From Adiantum capillus-veneris (lineage: Eukaryota; Streptophyta; Polypodiopsida; Polypodiales; Pteridaceae), in assembly GCA_014529385.2 (NCBI GenBank), contig CM043971.1:98599985-98659984 (forward strand): a DNA stretch of 60,000 nt. The letters are read 5' to 3'. Shown piece after piece: positions 12,407 to 22,955 of this stretch (within the stretch, counting starts at the first letter, position 1; each line of letters opens with the position of its first letter). Below the pieces are notes generated by a model. It was not told the origin of the DNA. It worked only from the letters and a program-made list of their open reading frames with translations, and made no database searches. The position numbers were made by a program, and so were the translations under genes.

Positions 12407-12587
12407 ACTTTTTTAGCTCAACTAACCCAATGACTAGAGTTTTAAGGAGATATGGGAAAAGGCCCCTAACTCACACATGCCTATGTACAATGAAAAGGTG
12501 GGGATAGCCACAGTGTTTAGGTGATCTTGGTAGGGTGAGGTAGCTCACTATGGCAATTCCAGATTGCCAAAAAATGGCTAACAATAG

Positions 12588-13010
12588 ATACTTTGAGCAG
12601 CTGGATGTTCCTATGGCTGCGATCAGAGGATCGTAGACCATATACAGCTGAAAATGCGTTTGATACTGCCCCATATTTGTTTTCACAAGAAGTGATCAGG
12701 AAGCTGGCATCATAAATGCAAAAGTGCAATGAGACGCAGCATAAGGAAGCCTTGTGTAGGAGACAAAGGGAGGCTAATAAAGAAGCTGAAAGACATAAGA
12801 GAGAGACACTACAGAGGAAAATTTACAAAACCAACACCAAGAAGAAGAAGAAAGAGAGTTGCAAGAACCAAAAGCTCAGCAAGAAGAAGAAAGAGAGCAA
12901 GACCCAAAAGCTCAGCAAACAAAGAAGAAAACGAACACTGAGCAAAAGCGAGTGTACAAGTGCGCTAAACCACGATCTTCTCCAGAGTAGGAGGCTCTCT
13001 GCAATTTTGT
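12588..13010 (+). pseudogene. 3' portion of the FCP1-like gene: C-terminal and coiled-coil tail
   Basis: After removal of R1 copy A and one atag, the frame continues directly from the FCP1 domain. It reads through a segment with FSQEVIRKLAS, a stop (about 12711-12713), then a highly charged Lys/Arg/Glu/Gln-rich tail. The paralogous tail at 32882-33250 keeps a cleaner QREANEEAKRRKRE-type coiled-coil frame ending in Gln/Glu repeats. This supports the view that the poly-basic frame seen here is a shifted version. A long charged coiled coil after the phosphatase domain could serve protein binding. The stop before the tail is shared by both copies, so it predates the duplication. Confidence 0.6.
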
Positions 13011-13197
13011 AACATTATGAGAAAAATTTGTAAATTGCCTTTCGAATGTTTGTAACTATTCTGACATTCACTTCAGATAGTAATGATCAGATCCTGTACA
13101 ATTCTTTTTTTTAATATATCATATGTGTACGTTGGCATTCTTTTTTGTCTTGTAAACATTGAAATTGTATACATTCTCGTTGGAAATCAGCAAAGGT
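13011..13197. other. Spacer after the phosphatase-like tail
   Basis: AT-rich sequence, repeated at 33311-33480, leading from the pseudogene tail into the palindrome array. No gene or RNA is recognised. Confidence 0.5.
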
Positions 13198-14440
13198 ATG
13201 CTATTTAGTATAATGTTTATGCTAGTTAGCAGATTGTTTATGCTAGTTAGCAGATTGTTTATGCTAACTAGAAAAAACAGTATGCTAATTAGCATATCAT
13301 GTATGCTAATTAGCATACCCACAGTAGCTAATTAGAATACATTCTAATTAGCATACCCACAGTAGCTAATTAGAATACATTCTAATTAGCATACTACACA
13401 TTTTTGTTTGTGCTAACTTCCACTCACAGCATACCATAGTATGCTAATTAGCATATACAGTATACATGAAGCTGCCATGTTTTCTCCTTGAAACCAACAA
13501 TGGTATGTTAATTAGCATACTGTGGATTTTTGTTTTTGCTAACTTCCACTCACAACATAGTATGCTAATTAGAATACACTGTCCGAGGGAAGTACATACA
13601 CCCTAATTTTGTTGTCAAGGGGGAGGCGGGGCAGGGGGGGCTTCTGCTCATTCAAACCCTAGTTAATGTGGTCTAGTTTGGGGGAAACCACTCTTGTCAA
13701 CAAATAGTCACACACCTCTTTTATAGTGGGAGTTTGCATGAAAAAAAGAGTGGCTATTAGCTGCCATCCCTTCTTGAAACCAGCATACAATATGCTAATT
13801 AGCATGCATGGTATGCTTATTAGCATACACCTTATACAGAGAGCTGTAATCTCTTCTTCTTAAAACCAGCAAAGGTATGCTAATTAGCATATTGTCTATG
13901 CCTATTGGCATAGACAGTATGCTAATTAGCATACCTTCAATGGGCATACTGTATATTTTTGTTTGTACCAACTTCCACTCAGTATAATATGCTAATTAGC
14001 ATACACAATATACAAAAAGCTACCATCCCTTCTCCTTGAAACCAGCAAAACTATGCTAATTAGCATACTATTTATGCCAGTTAACTATGCTAATTAGCAT
14101 ACCCACAGAATGCCAACTAGCATAAACAATATGCTAATTAGCATACACAAGATGCAGAGACCTGTCATCAGTGTTCGGGAAAAATGTGTCTCAGCTTAAT
14201 ATCGTGCCGTTTTCAATTTCAAAAATGTTGGTTGAAGGCAAGGGGACAAGGAGAAATTCCGCCCCAAAATAGAGAAAATTGTTGTAAAAGCCTGAAAAAT
14301 AAATCTAATTTTCTAAGATTTCCTCTTTAAAAATTCAAGAAAGGGAATTTTGTACGTTTGGAGAAATGAGTTTTCCCGAACACTGCATGTCATCTCTTCT
14401 CCTTGAAACCAGCAAAGGTATGCTTATTAGCATACTATTT
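13198..14440. repeat. Palindrome array 1 (TATGCTAATTAGCATA family)
   Basis: At least ten perfect or near-perfect copies of the 16-bp palindrome TATGCTAATTAGCATA occur, for example near 13281, 13302, 13440, 13876, 13918, 14052, 14086 and 14130. They are spaced irregularly and accompanied by a second palindrome type (TTATGCCAATTGGCATAA-like) and by a recurring leader 'cttctccttgaaaccagcaaag'. The units form an imperfect minisatellite rather than a head-to-tail satellite. A non-palindromic island at about 14165-14395 interrupts the array. The right end is cut by R1 copy B at 14441. Confidence 0.9.
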
Positions 14441-15157
14441 AATACCTTGTTTATGACTTTCAAATGAAGATGGTTCGTTATGATTCTATCGTAGAGCTTG
14501 TACAAAACTAAATGCTCTAAACATTGTCAACACATACACACTCTCTCTTACGGTGTGGGAGACCTATCACCACAATACTCTCTTACAATGGACACAAAAT
14601 TGGCAATGAAAACACACTAAAACACTTTCTCGAACAAGATCAAATGATAGAAACTTAAAATACACAAGTCACCTTGAATTCACCAAGCCATATTGCATAA
14701 GTGGAAGGACGAATATTTGAACGTCAAATCACGCCTTTGATGCACCGAACCTCAATTTATTGATGATGGAGGAACATATACAATAGTGGTTTTGAGATTC
14801 TGAACTCACACTCTCTCACTTGCAATGCGTAGCTCAAAAGCTTCTCTCACACCAAAAACGAAGCTCACAAAGTGGTTTCTATGCCTAAGTCTCTCCTCAC
14901 GTATAGAGTGTTGGGGTGCTATGTGAGATATTGGAGGTTGTTTTACAAGAAGGAGAGGGGCCTATGTATAGGTTGAAGACCCCTCATTAAGATTATTATA
15001 AATCCTAATTTACAAGCCAATAAATCAGGATTATGATTTTTTCTGAATATCAAAACATTGCGGGTCTCCTTTGTCTGCTTGAGTCATAGATGTGGGCTCG
15101 AAAGAGAGCATTATTGATGGTAGATAAGGTGAAAGTAGAGTTTTAAGGAAGGAAGGA

Positions 15158-15192
<35 letters not shown>

Positions 15193-15715
15193 ACTATGCA
15201 CATTTCTTGAGGTGAGGTGTCTTTTATGGTTAGGTCAATGGCTATTTTGTGTTAATATGTTAGTAGTTAGTGTTAGTAATCACTAGAAAGTTAATGATAT
15301 ATCTACAATGGGTAGAAGGAGGTGGATGGTTGAAGTAAGATGGTTGAATGAAGTGAGAAAATCCTTGTGATGGTGAAGCTTGAAAAAGTTTTGGACTTAC
15401 TTGTGTAGGTTCTCAAAATGACTATCGATCTTCTTGTTCTTCTTCTCTTCTTTATGCCACCGCTGCCAAGGTTGATTATCGCGATGAAAATGGCAATTTG
15501 ATTGATGAGATCTCTTAATTTTCAGAGGTGAAGCATGGTTTACATGCTGAAAGATGTAAGATGGAATTGTACTATAAGTAATAGAGAGAGGTATAGAGAT
15601 GGTGAATGTACATGTAAAGCTCATATGAGAGCTATGGAAGTAAGAGTGGAGGTTAATGGTGAAGAAGGTGAGAGAAACCATGAAAGGTGCAGGTTCGAGT
15701 GAGAAATTGAGAGGA

Positions 15716-15754
<39 letters not shown>

Positions 15755-16824
15755 TGTGTGTGTGTGTGTGTGTAGAAGTGTGGAAAAAGGTGAGAGAAGA
15801 CTATGGGCTACTTGTGAGAAAAGTGGGCAGACTGGGGTCCACTCAAAACATCATACCTCATCGGTGGTAGCTCCAAAGATTATCAAAATGTTTGAGGTGA
15901 TTACTCGGTATTTTTTCCACATTTTGTCTCTTAATCACCACTTCAAATTTGGAGTGGAGATGGATATAAAAAATCCCACCAAAATGCCTATTTTTCTTCA
16001 CAAAAAAGTCTTCAGTGGCCCCCCTTTTGTTGAATTTAAATATGGCTCCAAAGTTGAGCCCCTCCTTGCATGAGAGCATGACCTAATTGATTCTTAGGAG
16101 TTTGAAAATATACATGGTTATGGATTATGCATAAATATAATATATGGATATGATGGAAGAAACATACTAATATATATAAACAATTCATGGAATCTAGAAT
16201 AGTGTGGGCTATATTTATAAAAAATAAATAGATAAAAATATAGAGAATCAAATGAGGAGGAACCTCATTTGTTTTTATTGATGTATATTTATTTACAAGA
16301 GGTAATAAATATTACCTGTAGAAAATAGGAATTTAGTAAAAGGCAATGACTGATGGTGAAAGGTTTTTTTAAAGTTTTTTTTCCAAGGAGTGGATTCACA
16401 CCAAAAATAAGAGAAGCTTGCATGAAAATATTTTTATATGTAAAAAAGCGTATGGAAAATGGTTAAAAAAATTGTGGTAATGGTGAGTCAATGTACATAG
16501 CATACATAGACAAATAACGCACACTTAAGTAGAAATATTTAAATAAATACCAAAATAATTATAAAATTTTCTTGTACTTAGACCCTATATACAATGAAAT
16601 ATTTACACAAAAATGGGCCATAGTATATTTATTTTTTGATTTTATTTACTTTTTTGGCTCAACTAACCCAATGACTAGATTTTTAAGGAGATATGGGAAA
16701 AGGCCCCTAACTCACACATGCCTATGTACGATGAAAAGGTAGGGATAGCCACAGTGTTTAGGTGATCTTGGTAGGGATAATTAGCCCACTATGGAAATTT
16801 TGGATAGCCAAAAAATGGCTATCA
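14441..16824 (+). mobile_element. R1 repeat, copy B (5'-truncated)
   Basis: It begins abruptly at 'aataccttgtttatgac', a point about 0.3 kb inside R1, within the palindrome array, and ends ggctatca at 16824. It carries (GA)n at 15160-15190 and a (GT)n tract at 15718-15773. No target duplication is found, consistent with a truncated or recombined left end. No coding potential is seen. Confidence 0.8.
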
Positions 16825-16828
16825 TTAG

Positions 16829-16849
16829 CCCCCCCCCCCCCCCCCCCCC
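16829..16849. repeat. Poly-C tract (21 C)
   Basis: An uninterrupted C run starts 5 bp after the end of R1 copy B. No other R1 copy in the window has such a tract beside it. Confidence 0.9.
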
Positions 16850-17194
16850 AAGATAATGGTACATTCATGTACCATTTATCCAATCGCAAAGCATGTAGAT
16901 CTTGTAACATTTGTCTTTGTTTGCTTTCACCTTTCATAAATGAGATTTTTTGTATGATTAGAAAGCCTTTTGTGCTGTGAAATATCATGATGTAATAAAG
17001 TGGCTAAGTAAACCTCCTCGATTTTAAAAAAAAAACCATAAACACCCCCCAGGATCAAATATCTTTAAGTTTCTCTTCCAATGAGAAATGTATGATATGG
17101 AATCACTTACTGAATTTGGTTGAAGAAACTTGTAGCTTTTATTGTTATTCATCATTTCTTCCACCACTATGAATGTGATATAAAAGATAGTTTG
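16850..17194. other. Intergenic stretch without a recognised feature
   Basis: Low-complexity and AT-rich sequence with an A10 and a C6 run near 17025-17050. Nothing coding or structural is recognised. Confidence 0.4.
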
Positions 17195-18922
17195 CTATGT
17201 CTCCTGTGTAAAGTTGATGTATTTGCTACGATCTTCAAGAGCTTCTATGAGCATATCTCTGAATTCTTGCCCATAAAAGTCATTCAACCTTGGTAGGCTC
17301 ATCAAGTCAGAAACTCCATGACCTTCATAATTTAGAAGACCTTGATCCATGCCTCGAACTAGTGTAAAAAGGTGTTGCAAAAAGTTTATCACAGAAGTAG
17401 ACAATATACCAAGGTTCCTATCACTGCCAACGCCTTGGAAGAGAATAGATTTTGGTAACGACCTACACAAGATCCACATGTAGCAATCTGCAAGTTTTTT
17501 ATCTATGAATTGTACCAAAAGCATCACAATGCGAGACCTTCATACACCAAATAACCAAATGAAGAAGGTTTGGAAACATCCATTCATCACCAAGTATTCA
17601 TAAGAAGGTATGGTGCCCACGATGGAAGTACATGTGAAGAGAGGAGGAGTTGACTTTGAAGAGGTGAAACCCAATGTGAAGCCGATTGGGGCTTCAAAAA
17701 TTTGGATTTTCTTGCTAAGAGACTGTCCCATGAATGAAAAGCCACCCACTGATACATCATTGGAGATAATGATACCCTTTTGACAATTTCCTTTTATGAT
17801 CTTATTTTTTACTACTCTCCCATGTTCTTCATCCCCTTCTAAGCCCCCCCTTGCCAAGGTTGGAACTCCTCACATTGTACCACCTCAAAGGTTGAAGAAT
17901 TACTTTCTGATTTTGTGAAAACTTTGGCTTCTTGCATGATAGGTTCCTCCATGCTTAACATACATGGGTCATACCAATGCCTTTCAACATCCTCAAACAC
18001 TTCTTGAAGATTATCCTCAAATGGATTCAACTCACACTCTTCTACTTTGTTTTGGAGTTGGAATTCCATCTACACAGTCATCTCTTTATGATCAATGTGG
18101 TCTATGGTCTCCGCACTTATGATTTCATCATCTTCTTCACTCTCTTCTTTTAGACAAGACACTCTCAGAACATTCCATAGAATCAAGGTTACCTTCAATG
18201 TTTTCATTCTCCGTAGAGTCACGTTGCACAAAAGCTTCCTCTGCTTTGACTAGAAAATGATCCTCCACAAAAGGTTGGATGTATCCACTATTGAACCATC
18301 ATCAATGCCATTTGAGATATTTTATGTTGATTTTTGCATTCTTGTGTTAAAGGTAGAAGAAAGAGATGCCACATTTGCATCTCGACCACACACTTTAGCA
18401 CTTGAATAATCAACTGGCATGTAAATATCATGTTCAACATTTTTTGGAGTAGAAGGAGAGAAGTATGGAAAAGGAGCCGATTCCTTGATTGATATACTTT
18501 CTTGATGGTTGGTTCTTCCAGCATGAGGGAAACCATTTTCGATGTAGAAGTACTTGTGAAACTTCCTTCGGGCAATAGTGACCGCTTCTTTAAAGGTAGA
18601 GGGTCCACTACAAGTAACCTTAGTCTTTAGAAAAGAGACAAACCCAAAATAAATTGATCCATTTTTACATAATCTAGAAATGTAGAACTAAACCCACATC
18701 ATGTCCATTGACGAGAAAATTCATCCTCATAAGCATAGTAGTCTTCACCATGTTATTGAAGTCTCCTCAATGAAGTCCATGCTTTCTCCATTGTTGGAAC
18801 TTTAGAGAATCTAGCCTTCAAAGCTTTGGAAATTTGGGTATATCCACCTTCAATCTGAGAAGACATACTCCAAAACCATTGCTCAGCGTTTCCTCTAAGG
18901 AATAGCAACAGAAAATCACTTG
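17195..18922 (-). pseudogene. gag-like relic of a retroelement
   Basis: On the minus strand, 18922-18600 reads as a decayed retrotransposon gag core. It shows AEQWFWSMSSQIEGGY, then KALKARFSKVPTMEKAW, then YYAYEDEFSRQW, and a LGLSLF-type helix. This matches the order of the Retrotrans_gag domain, in which an aromatic W/F motif is followed by a long helical stretch. Stops and frameshifts break it. Downstream frames (18288-18608, 17839-18069, 17540-17857, 17195-17527) are acidic or unrecognised and may belong to the same element. The relic abuts the truncated chromovirus LTR at 18923 without any visible terminal signal. It is unlike the gag of the two chromoviruses here. Confidence 0.5.
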
Positions 18923-19668
18923 TTGAGAGGAAGAAGGAGTAGTCTTACAAAAAAGATGTACATCTCCTCACATAATCACTCATATTAGCATAGCTTAGCT
19001 TAGTAATTAGCATGATAGAGGAGATAAGAATGCATTGAAGCTTGGCTCTTGGTTGGATTTGCATCACAAAGCCAAGAGTTGTTGGTGTAGGCCTCCCTTC
19101 TCACAAGCTTGGAGTAGGTGGTAAGCTTTCCATTAAAGCTTGAGAAGGAGAGAGAGTCTTCTTTACTTCACACATGAGATTGTGTGTGTGTGATAATGCC
19201 TTGCAAAAATCAGCCCCCTCTCTCTCTTGGTCGACCCCTCTTGCTATTTGCTCATGCTCTACTCTCATTGGACCTCCCCAAGGCCTAGCCAATGGTAACT
19301 AAGCAGGATAAGTGATAGCCTTCTGACATGTGTCCCCCTTTCCCCTTTTGTGAGAGCTTTAGGTAATTTAATAATTCAACTAAACTCTCATTGGACCCCT
19401 TTGCCTCCTGGCCAATAGGAATCAGGCAAGCCATTGGGCTGCTGAATGCTCATTGGACCCCTTGGGAGACTGTCCAATAGTCTTCTAGAGGACTTAATTC
19501 TCATTGGTTCTTTTATTAAGTGTTTTTAAATTAATTAAACTAGATTTACTCTAGCCTAATTCTCATTGGTCCACCTCCAAGGCCATCCAATAGAAATTGG
19601 GTACACCTTGTGGGCATATGGGCTAGGGAGCTGACATGTGTCCCTCATTCCCTTTGTGTAAAGGGAGC

Positions 19669-19749
<81 letters not shown>

Positions 19750-20123
19750 TTTCTCTCTCATCCCCTACAAGCAAGGCTCGCCCCCTCCTAAGTAGGGATT
19801 GTAAAGACTTTTTTGACACACACAAAGCATCCAATTCCCCCATGGTTGACCTTTGGACACAACCTTTGAATTTTGGAACCTTAGCATTTTGGAATCTTAA
19901 TGGACTAAACCTTAGGGTCTTTTGAGCCCATTGTTGCACATGGATCTTTTGCAGATGGCCCCCCTTTTGGATCCCTATTTTCCCTCGTTTGGATCCCTAC
20001 AGTGGCCGGTCTGCTAGCTTAACCAATATTCTAGCTTTTTCTCCCCTGGCACTTCCCCATATTAAATGATCAGTTTAACATGAGAAAATCATTCAGGAGA
20101 ATTAGATATTGAATATTATGACA
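18923..20123 (-). repeat. Truncated 3' LTR of chromovirus 1
   Basis: Homologous to the inner 1.2 kb of the 5' LTR (29036-30190) but missing about 440 bp, including the terminus that should read tgtaacatttaatgg. Homology stops at ttgagagg, directly against the gag relic. It contains the (GT)39 tract at 19671-19748 and the CCAAT-rich U3. Confidence 0.85.
19671..19748. repeat. (GT)39 microsatellite inside the LTR
   Basis: The same site carries only about 7-8 GT units in the 5' LTR (29799-29813), and short CA runs in both LTRs of chromovirus 2 (about 38581 and 43440-43459). The long run is therefore a recent expansion in this LTR. Confidence 0.9.
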
Positions 20124-20136
20124 TTACCTCTCTCTT
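20124..20136 (-). other. Polypurine tract of chromovirus 1
   Basis: The minus strand reads aagagagaggtaa immediately before the 3' LTR start tgtcataata. The same gagaggtaa precedes the 3' LTR of chromovirus 2 (43052-43060). Confidence 0.8.
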
Positions 20137-20499
20137 GAAATCATAGTCGTCCTCGACTATGGTGTAGAGAAGATAAAGCATATTCATGAGTCCTTTTCTT
20201 AGCGGGTAGAGGATCCCCATGTTACCCTACGACATCATTCCACAATGGATGACTAGTCCATTTGGTGCTTGAGAGCCTGAGGCTGCCGCAAGCATGTCTG
20301 CACATTAGTCCTATCAATCTTCCATAGTAGAGTGACAAGCTCTACTTGGTGTTTGGGAGACATCTTCTCCGCAAACTTGATCTAAGCATGCATACTACTT
20401 CATTTTTGTGCACAATAAAGAAAAAGAGAGTCTTATAAGACAAAAACTTTGTTCATTTTTAAAATTTTGTACATTTTCTTACTCTTGGGAAGCATTGTA

Positions 20500-21610
20500 A
20501 AGCATTGACAAGGTTTAGGTTATCCTTTAATTGTATGCCTTGCATCCATCTAGCATCTTCAAAAGGATAATTCTTAAACGTAATAAGATATCATCGGATA
20601 GTCTTACCGCCTCTTAGTACCTTGTCTTCATGTCGGAGAATGGACTCGGGCTGCAGCACCTCCTCTTGGTCCTCTATCTCCGGTGGGTCTTCAATAGTTG
20701 GTTCTTGAGGTGGATCTCTTTTGTAAGGCTTTAATAGGCTCACATCGAAATCATTGTGTATGAGCCAATGAGTGGGAAACTTGAGTTGATAGGCCATATC
20801 ATTGATTGGCCTAAGAATCTGGAAGGGACCATAGTACCTTTTTACTAGTTTAGCATAGTACTTTTGGTGTCCCGTAGGATTCTTGCCCGTCGTGTGCCTT
20901 AATCGAGCCTTGGGGAATTTTAATAAGACCCAATCATTTTCTTTAAAGGATTGGGATCTTCTGTGCTTGTCAACAACAGCCTTTTTCCTTTGTTGTGAGA
21001 TAGAGATAGCATCCTTAATCTTTTGAAAAGATTCTTGTAGGTCTCGACTATACTCATCTGCAACGAAGATCTTCCCATGTACCTTGAGTAGCAAGGGACT
21101 TTTTGATCTTCCCTCAATTACCTCGAAAGGTGCTTTTCCCGTGGAAGTATGTACAGTGTTATTGTAAGCATACTCCACTAAGGGTAAGTACTTCTCCCAT
21201 TGGGATCTTTGATCTACTTCCATTACATAGGCTTTTAGTAGATCGAGAATTGTTAGGTTAGTTATTTCACCTTGGCCATCCGTTTGTGGAAGATAGGCCG
21301 AAGAGAAGTTTAGCCTTGTCCCTAAATTCTCAAAGAGACCCTTCCAGAAATTACTGGTCATTCTAGGATCTCTATCCGACACTATGGACATTGGCAAGCC
21401 ATGGTACTTGAAAATTTGTAAAATGAAGAGGGTTGCCATTTGATGGGCTTTGATAGTCTTTTTGACAGGTATAAAATGAGCTTGTTTACTGAACCTGTCT
21501 ACTATCGTCCATATTCCTGTATTCCCATGGATAGACTTAGGCAATCCAAAGATAAAATCCATGGATATGCTCTCCCATGGTGAATTAGGGATTGGCAAGG
21601 GTTGAAGCAA
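20500..21610 (-). pseudogene. Integrase core and chromodomain of chromovirus 1
   Basis: The frame from 21610 encodes the integrase catalytic core: MDFIFGLPKS supplies the first Asp, SIVSDRDPRMTS the second, and GQGEITNL is the position of the catalytic Glu. It is followed by the GPY-like YYGPFQILRPIN and a PESILRHEDKVLRGGKTIR stretch. A TGA stop at 20591-20593 follows, and the same frame continues with YLITFKNYPFEDARWMQ, the typical aromatic cage region of a chromodomain. The integrase inserts the cDNA; the chromodomain is thought to steer it to modified histone tails. The stop is best explained by CGA-to-TGA decay. The start at 21610 is a frame entry, since the upstream frame is shifted near 21615. 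Confidence 0.85.
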
Positions 21611-22554
21611 TCCAAGTTCCTTCCCTCAATTTTGTCTTTTGGCATACCACACATTTAGAAACATACTCTTGTATGTTCACTTTCATGGTAGGCCAATAGA
21701 AATATGTTTCAATTCCATTTAAGGTAGACTGAATCCCTCTATGCCCCGCATAAGGTGGAGCATGAGATTCATACATTACTTTCTCACGTAGTGAGTTAGT
21801 AACACATAGTCTATTGCCATAGAGAAGATAACCATCTTGTAAAGTAAATGGTTCTTCTTTCTTCCCTGATGCAAGGGCTGAAATCACATCTCTAAAATCG
21901 GGATCAATAGCATACTCATCTATCATCGAAGATAGATCATTGTGAGTTGCTATGGAAACCGCATTCACTCTCGGCCGTCTTGAGAGTGCATCACCTACTT
22001 GATTATGCTTTCCAGCAATGTGAGCAATATGAAAATGAAATTGCGAAAGAAAATTTTCCCACCTCATTTGTTCGTCAGAGAGCTTGGTCTGCGTCATGAA
22101 GTACTTAAGACTTTGGTGATCCGTTCGTAGAATGAAAGGAGTCCACAATAAATAGTGCTTCCACGAGTCTAAGGCATGTAGAGCTGCAAGGAGTTCCTTT
22201 TCATATATGCCTAGAGCTTGCTCAACAGGGTCGAGCCTTCGACTTTCATAGCCTATGATGTGCCCTTCTTGAAGCAAAACAGCTCCAAGGCAATCACCAC
22301 AAGCATCACATTGGACCTCAAATGGTTTTGAGAGATCCAGTAGTGTAAGCACAGGTTGAGAGATAAGCTTTTCGAAAGGATTGTTCTCCTTAGCAGACCA
22401 TGTATACTTAACGCTTTTCTTTGTTAGGTCATGTAAGGGTCCCGCAATTTGTGAGAACTTTTCTATGAAGCGTCTATAGTATGCACACATACCTATAAAG
22501 CTTCTTAGTTCATGAAGAATCCTTGGTTTAGGCCATCCTTTTATTACCTTTAGC
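21585..22554 (-). pseudogene. RNase H and integrase zinc-finger region of chromovirus 1
   Basis: After a TAA at 22555-22557 the frame continues through the reverse transcriptase thumb (YYRRFIEKFSQIAGPL). RNase H follows, with FEVQCDACGDCLGAVLLQ (first Asp), YEKELLAALHAL (Glu) and FILRTDHQSLKYF (second Asp). The segment IAGKHNQVGDALSRRP is the usual RNase H end. An H-H-C-C zinc finger then appears (HAPPYAGHRG ... KCVVCQKTK). A frameshift near 21620 separates it from the integrase core. Confidence 0.9.
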
Positions 22555-22557
22555 TTT

Positions 22558-22955
22558 TATGGATCCATTTGGAAGCCATCTTGAGAGATAATGTGACCTA
22601 AATACTGAATCTCTTGCAAGAAAAATTCACTTTTCTTTCGATTAACATAAAGTTTATTCTCTCTCAAAACTTGAAATATTACCTGGAGGTGTTGCTTGTG
22701 TTTGTCTAATGAATTAGAGTAGATGATAATATCATCAAAGAACACTCCAGTGAAGGTTCGATGAGGCCTGAACAGCTTCTCCATCAAGCAGTTGAATGTG
22801 TCTGGTGCATTGGTCAAGTCAAAAGGCATGACAATGTATTCATAAAGACCAAATGTGATGCGAAATGCGGTCTTTACAATGTCTTGATCAACTATCCTTA
22901 TTTGATGATAGCCACTTTTTAGGTCAATCCTACTGAAGTAGGTCGATCCTTGTAG
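22558..22955 (-). pseudogene. Reverse transcriptase, 3' part, chromovirus 1
   Basis: Encodes YFSRIDLKSGYHQIR, FGLYEYIVMPFDLTNAPDTF (Gly-to-Asp change in the usual MPFGL) and the catalytic VFFDDIIIYS. It ends at QYLGHIISQDGFQMDP before a stop. The upstream part of the enzyme lies beyond the R1 insertion, at 25634 and above. Confidence 0.9.

Larger units (their letters stand above)
3007..12583 (+). mobile_element. R1 repeat, copy A, with two nested insertions
   Basis: R1 begins TGAGGCGGTCC and ends GGCTAACA. It is flanked by the 4-bp duplication atag (3003-3006 and 12584-12587), and its removal rejoins the phosphatase-like reading frame. Without the inserts at 3279-5863 and 5883-10176 the element is about 2.7 kb, the same as copy C. 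Internal landmarks are a (GA)n tract near 10927-10952, a (GT)n tract near 11485-11510, a (TA)n tract at 12340-12405 and a terminal hairpin. No transposase or reverse transcriptase is encoded. TG...CA ends would suit an LTR-type origin, but no internal repeats or primer site are seen and the target duplication is 4 bp, so the class is unknown. Confidence 0.8.

Noticed and set aside
12716-13012. Plus-strand Lys/Arg-rich protein as a separate gene
   Set aside because: The paralogous tail at 33003-33250 shows a better coiled-coil frame in register with the phosphatase relic.
13198-14440. CRISPR-like array
   Set aside because: Repeats are palindromes with irregular spacing and homologous, non-unique spacers in a plant nuclear context; no cas genes.
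19556-19939. Poly-Thr/His or Cys/Val reading frames over GT/CA tracts (also 15720-16073, 31762-31974, 56968-57278)
   Set aside because: Products of dinucleotide microsatellites.
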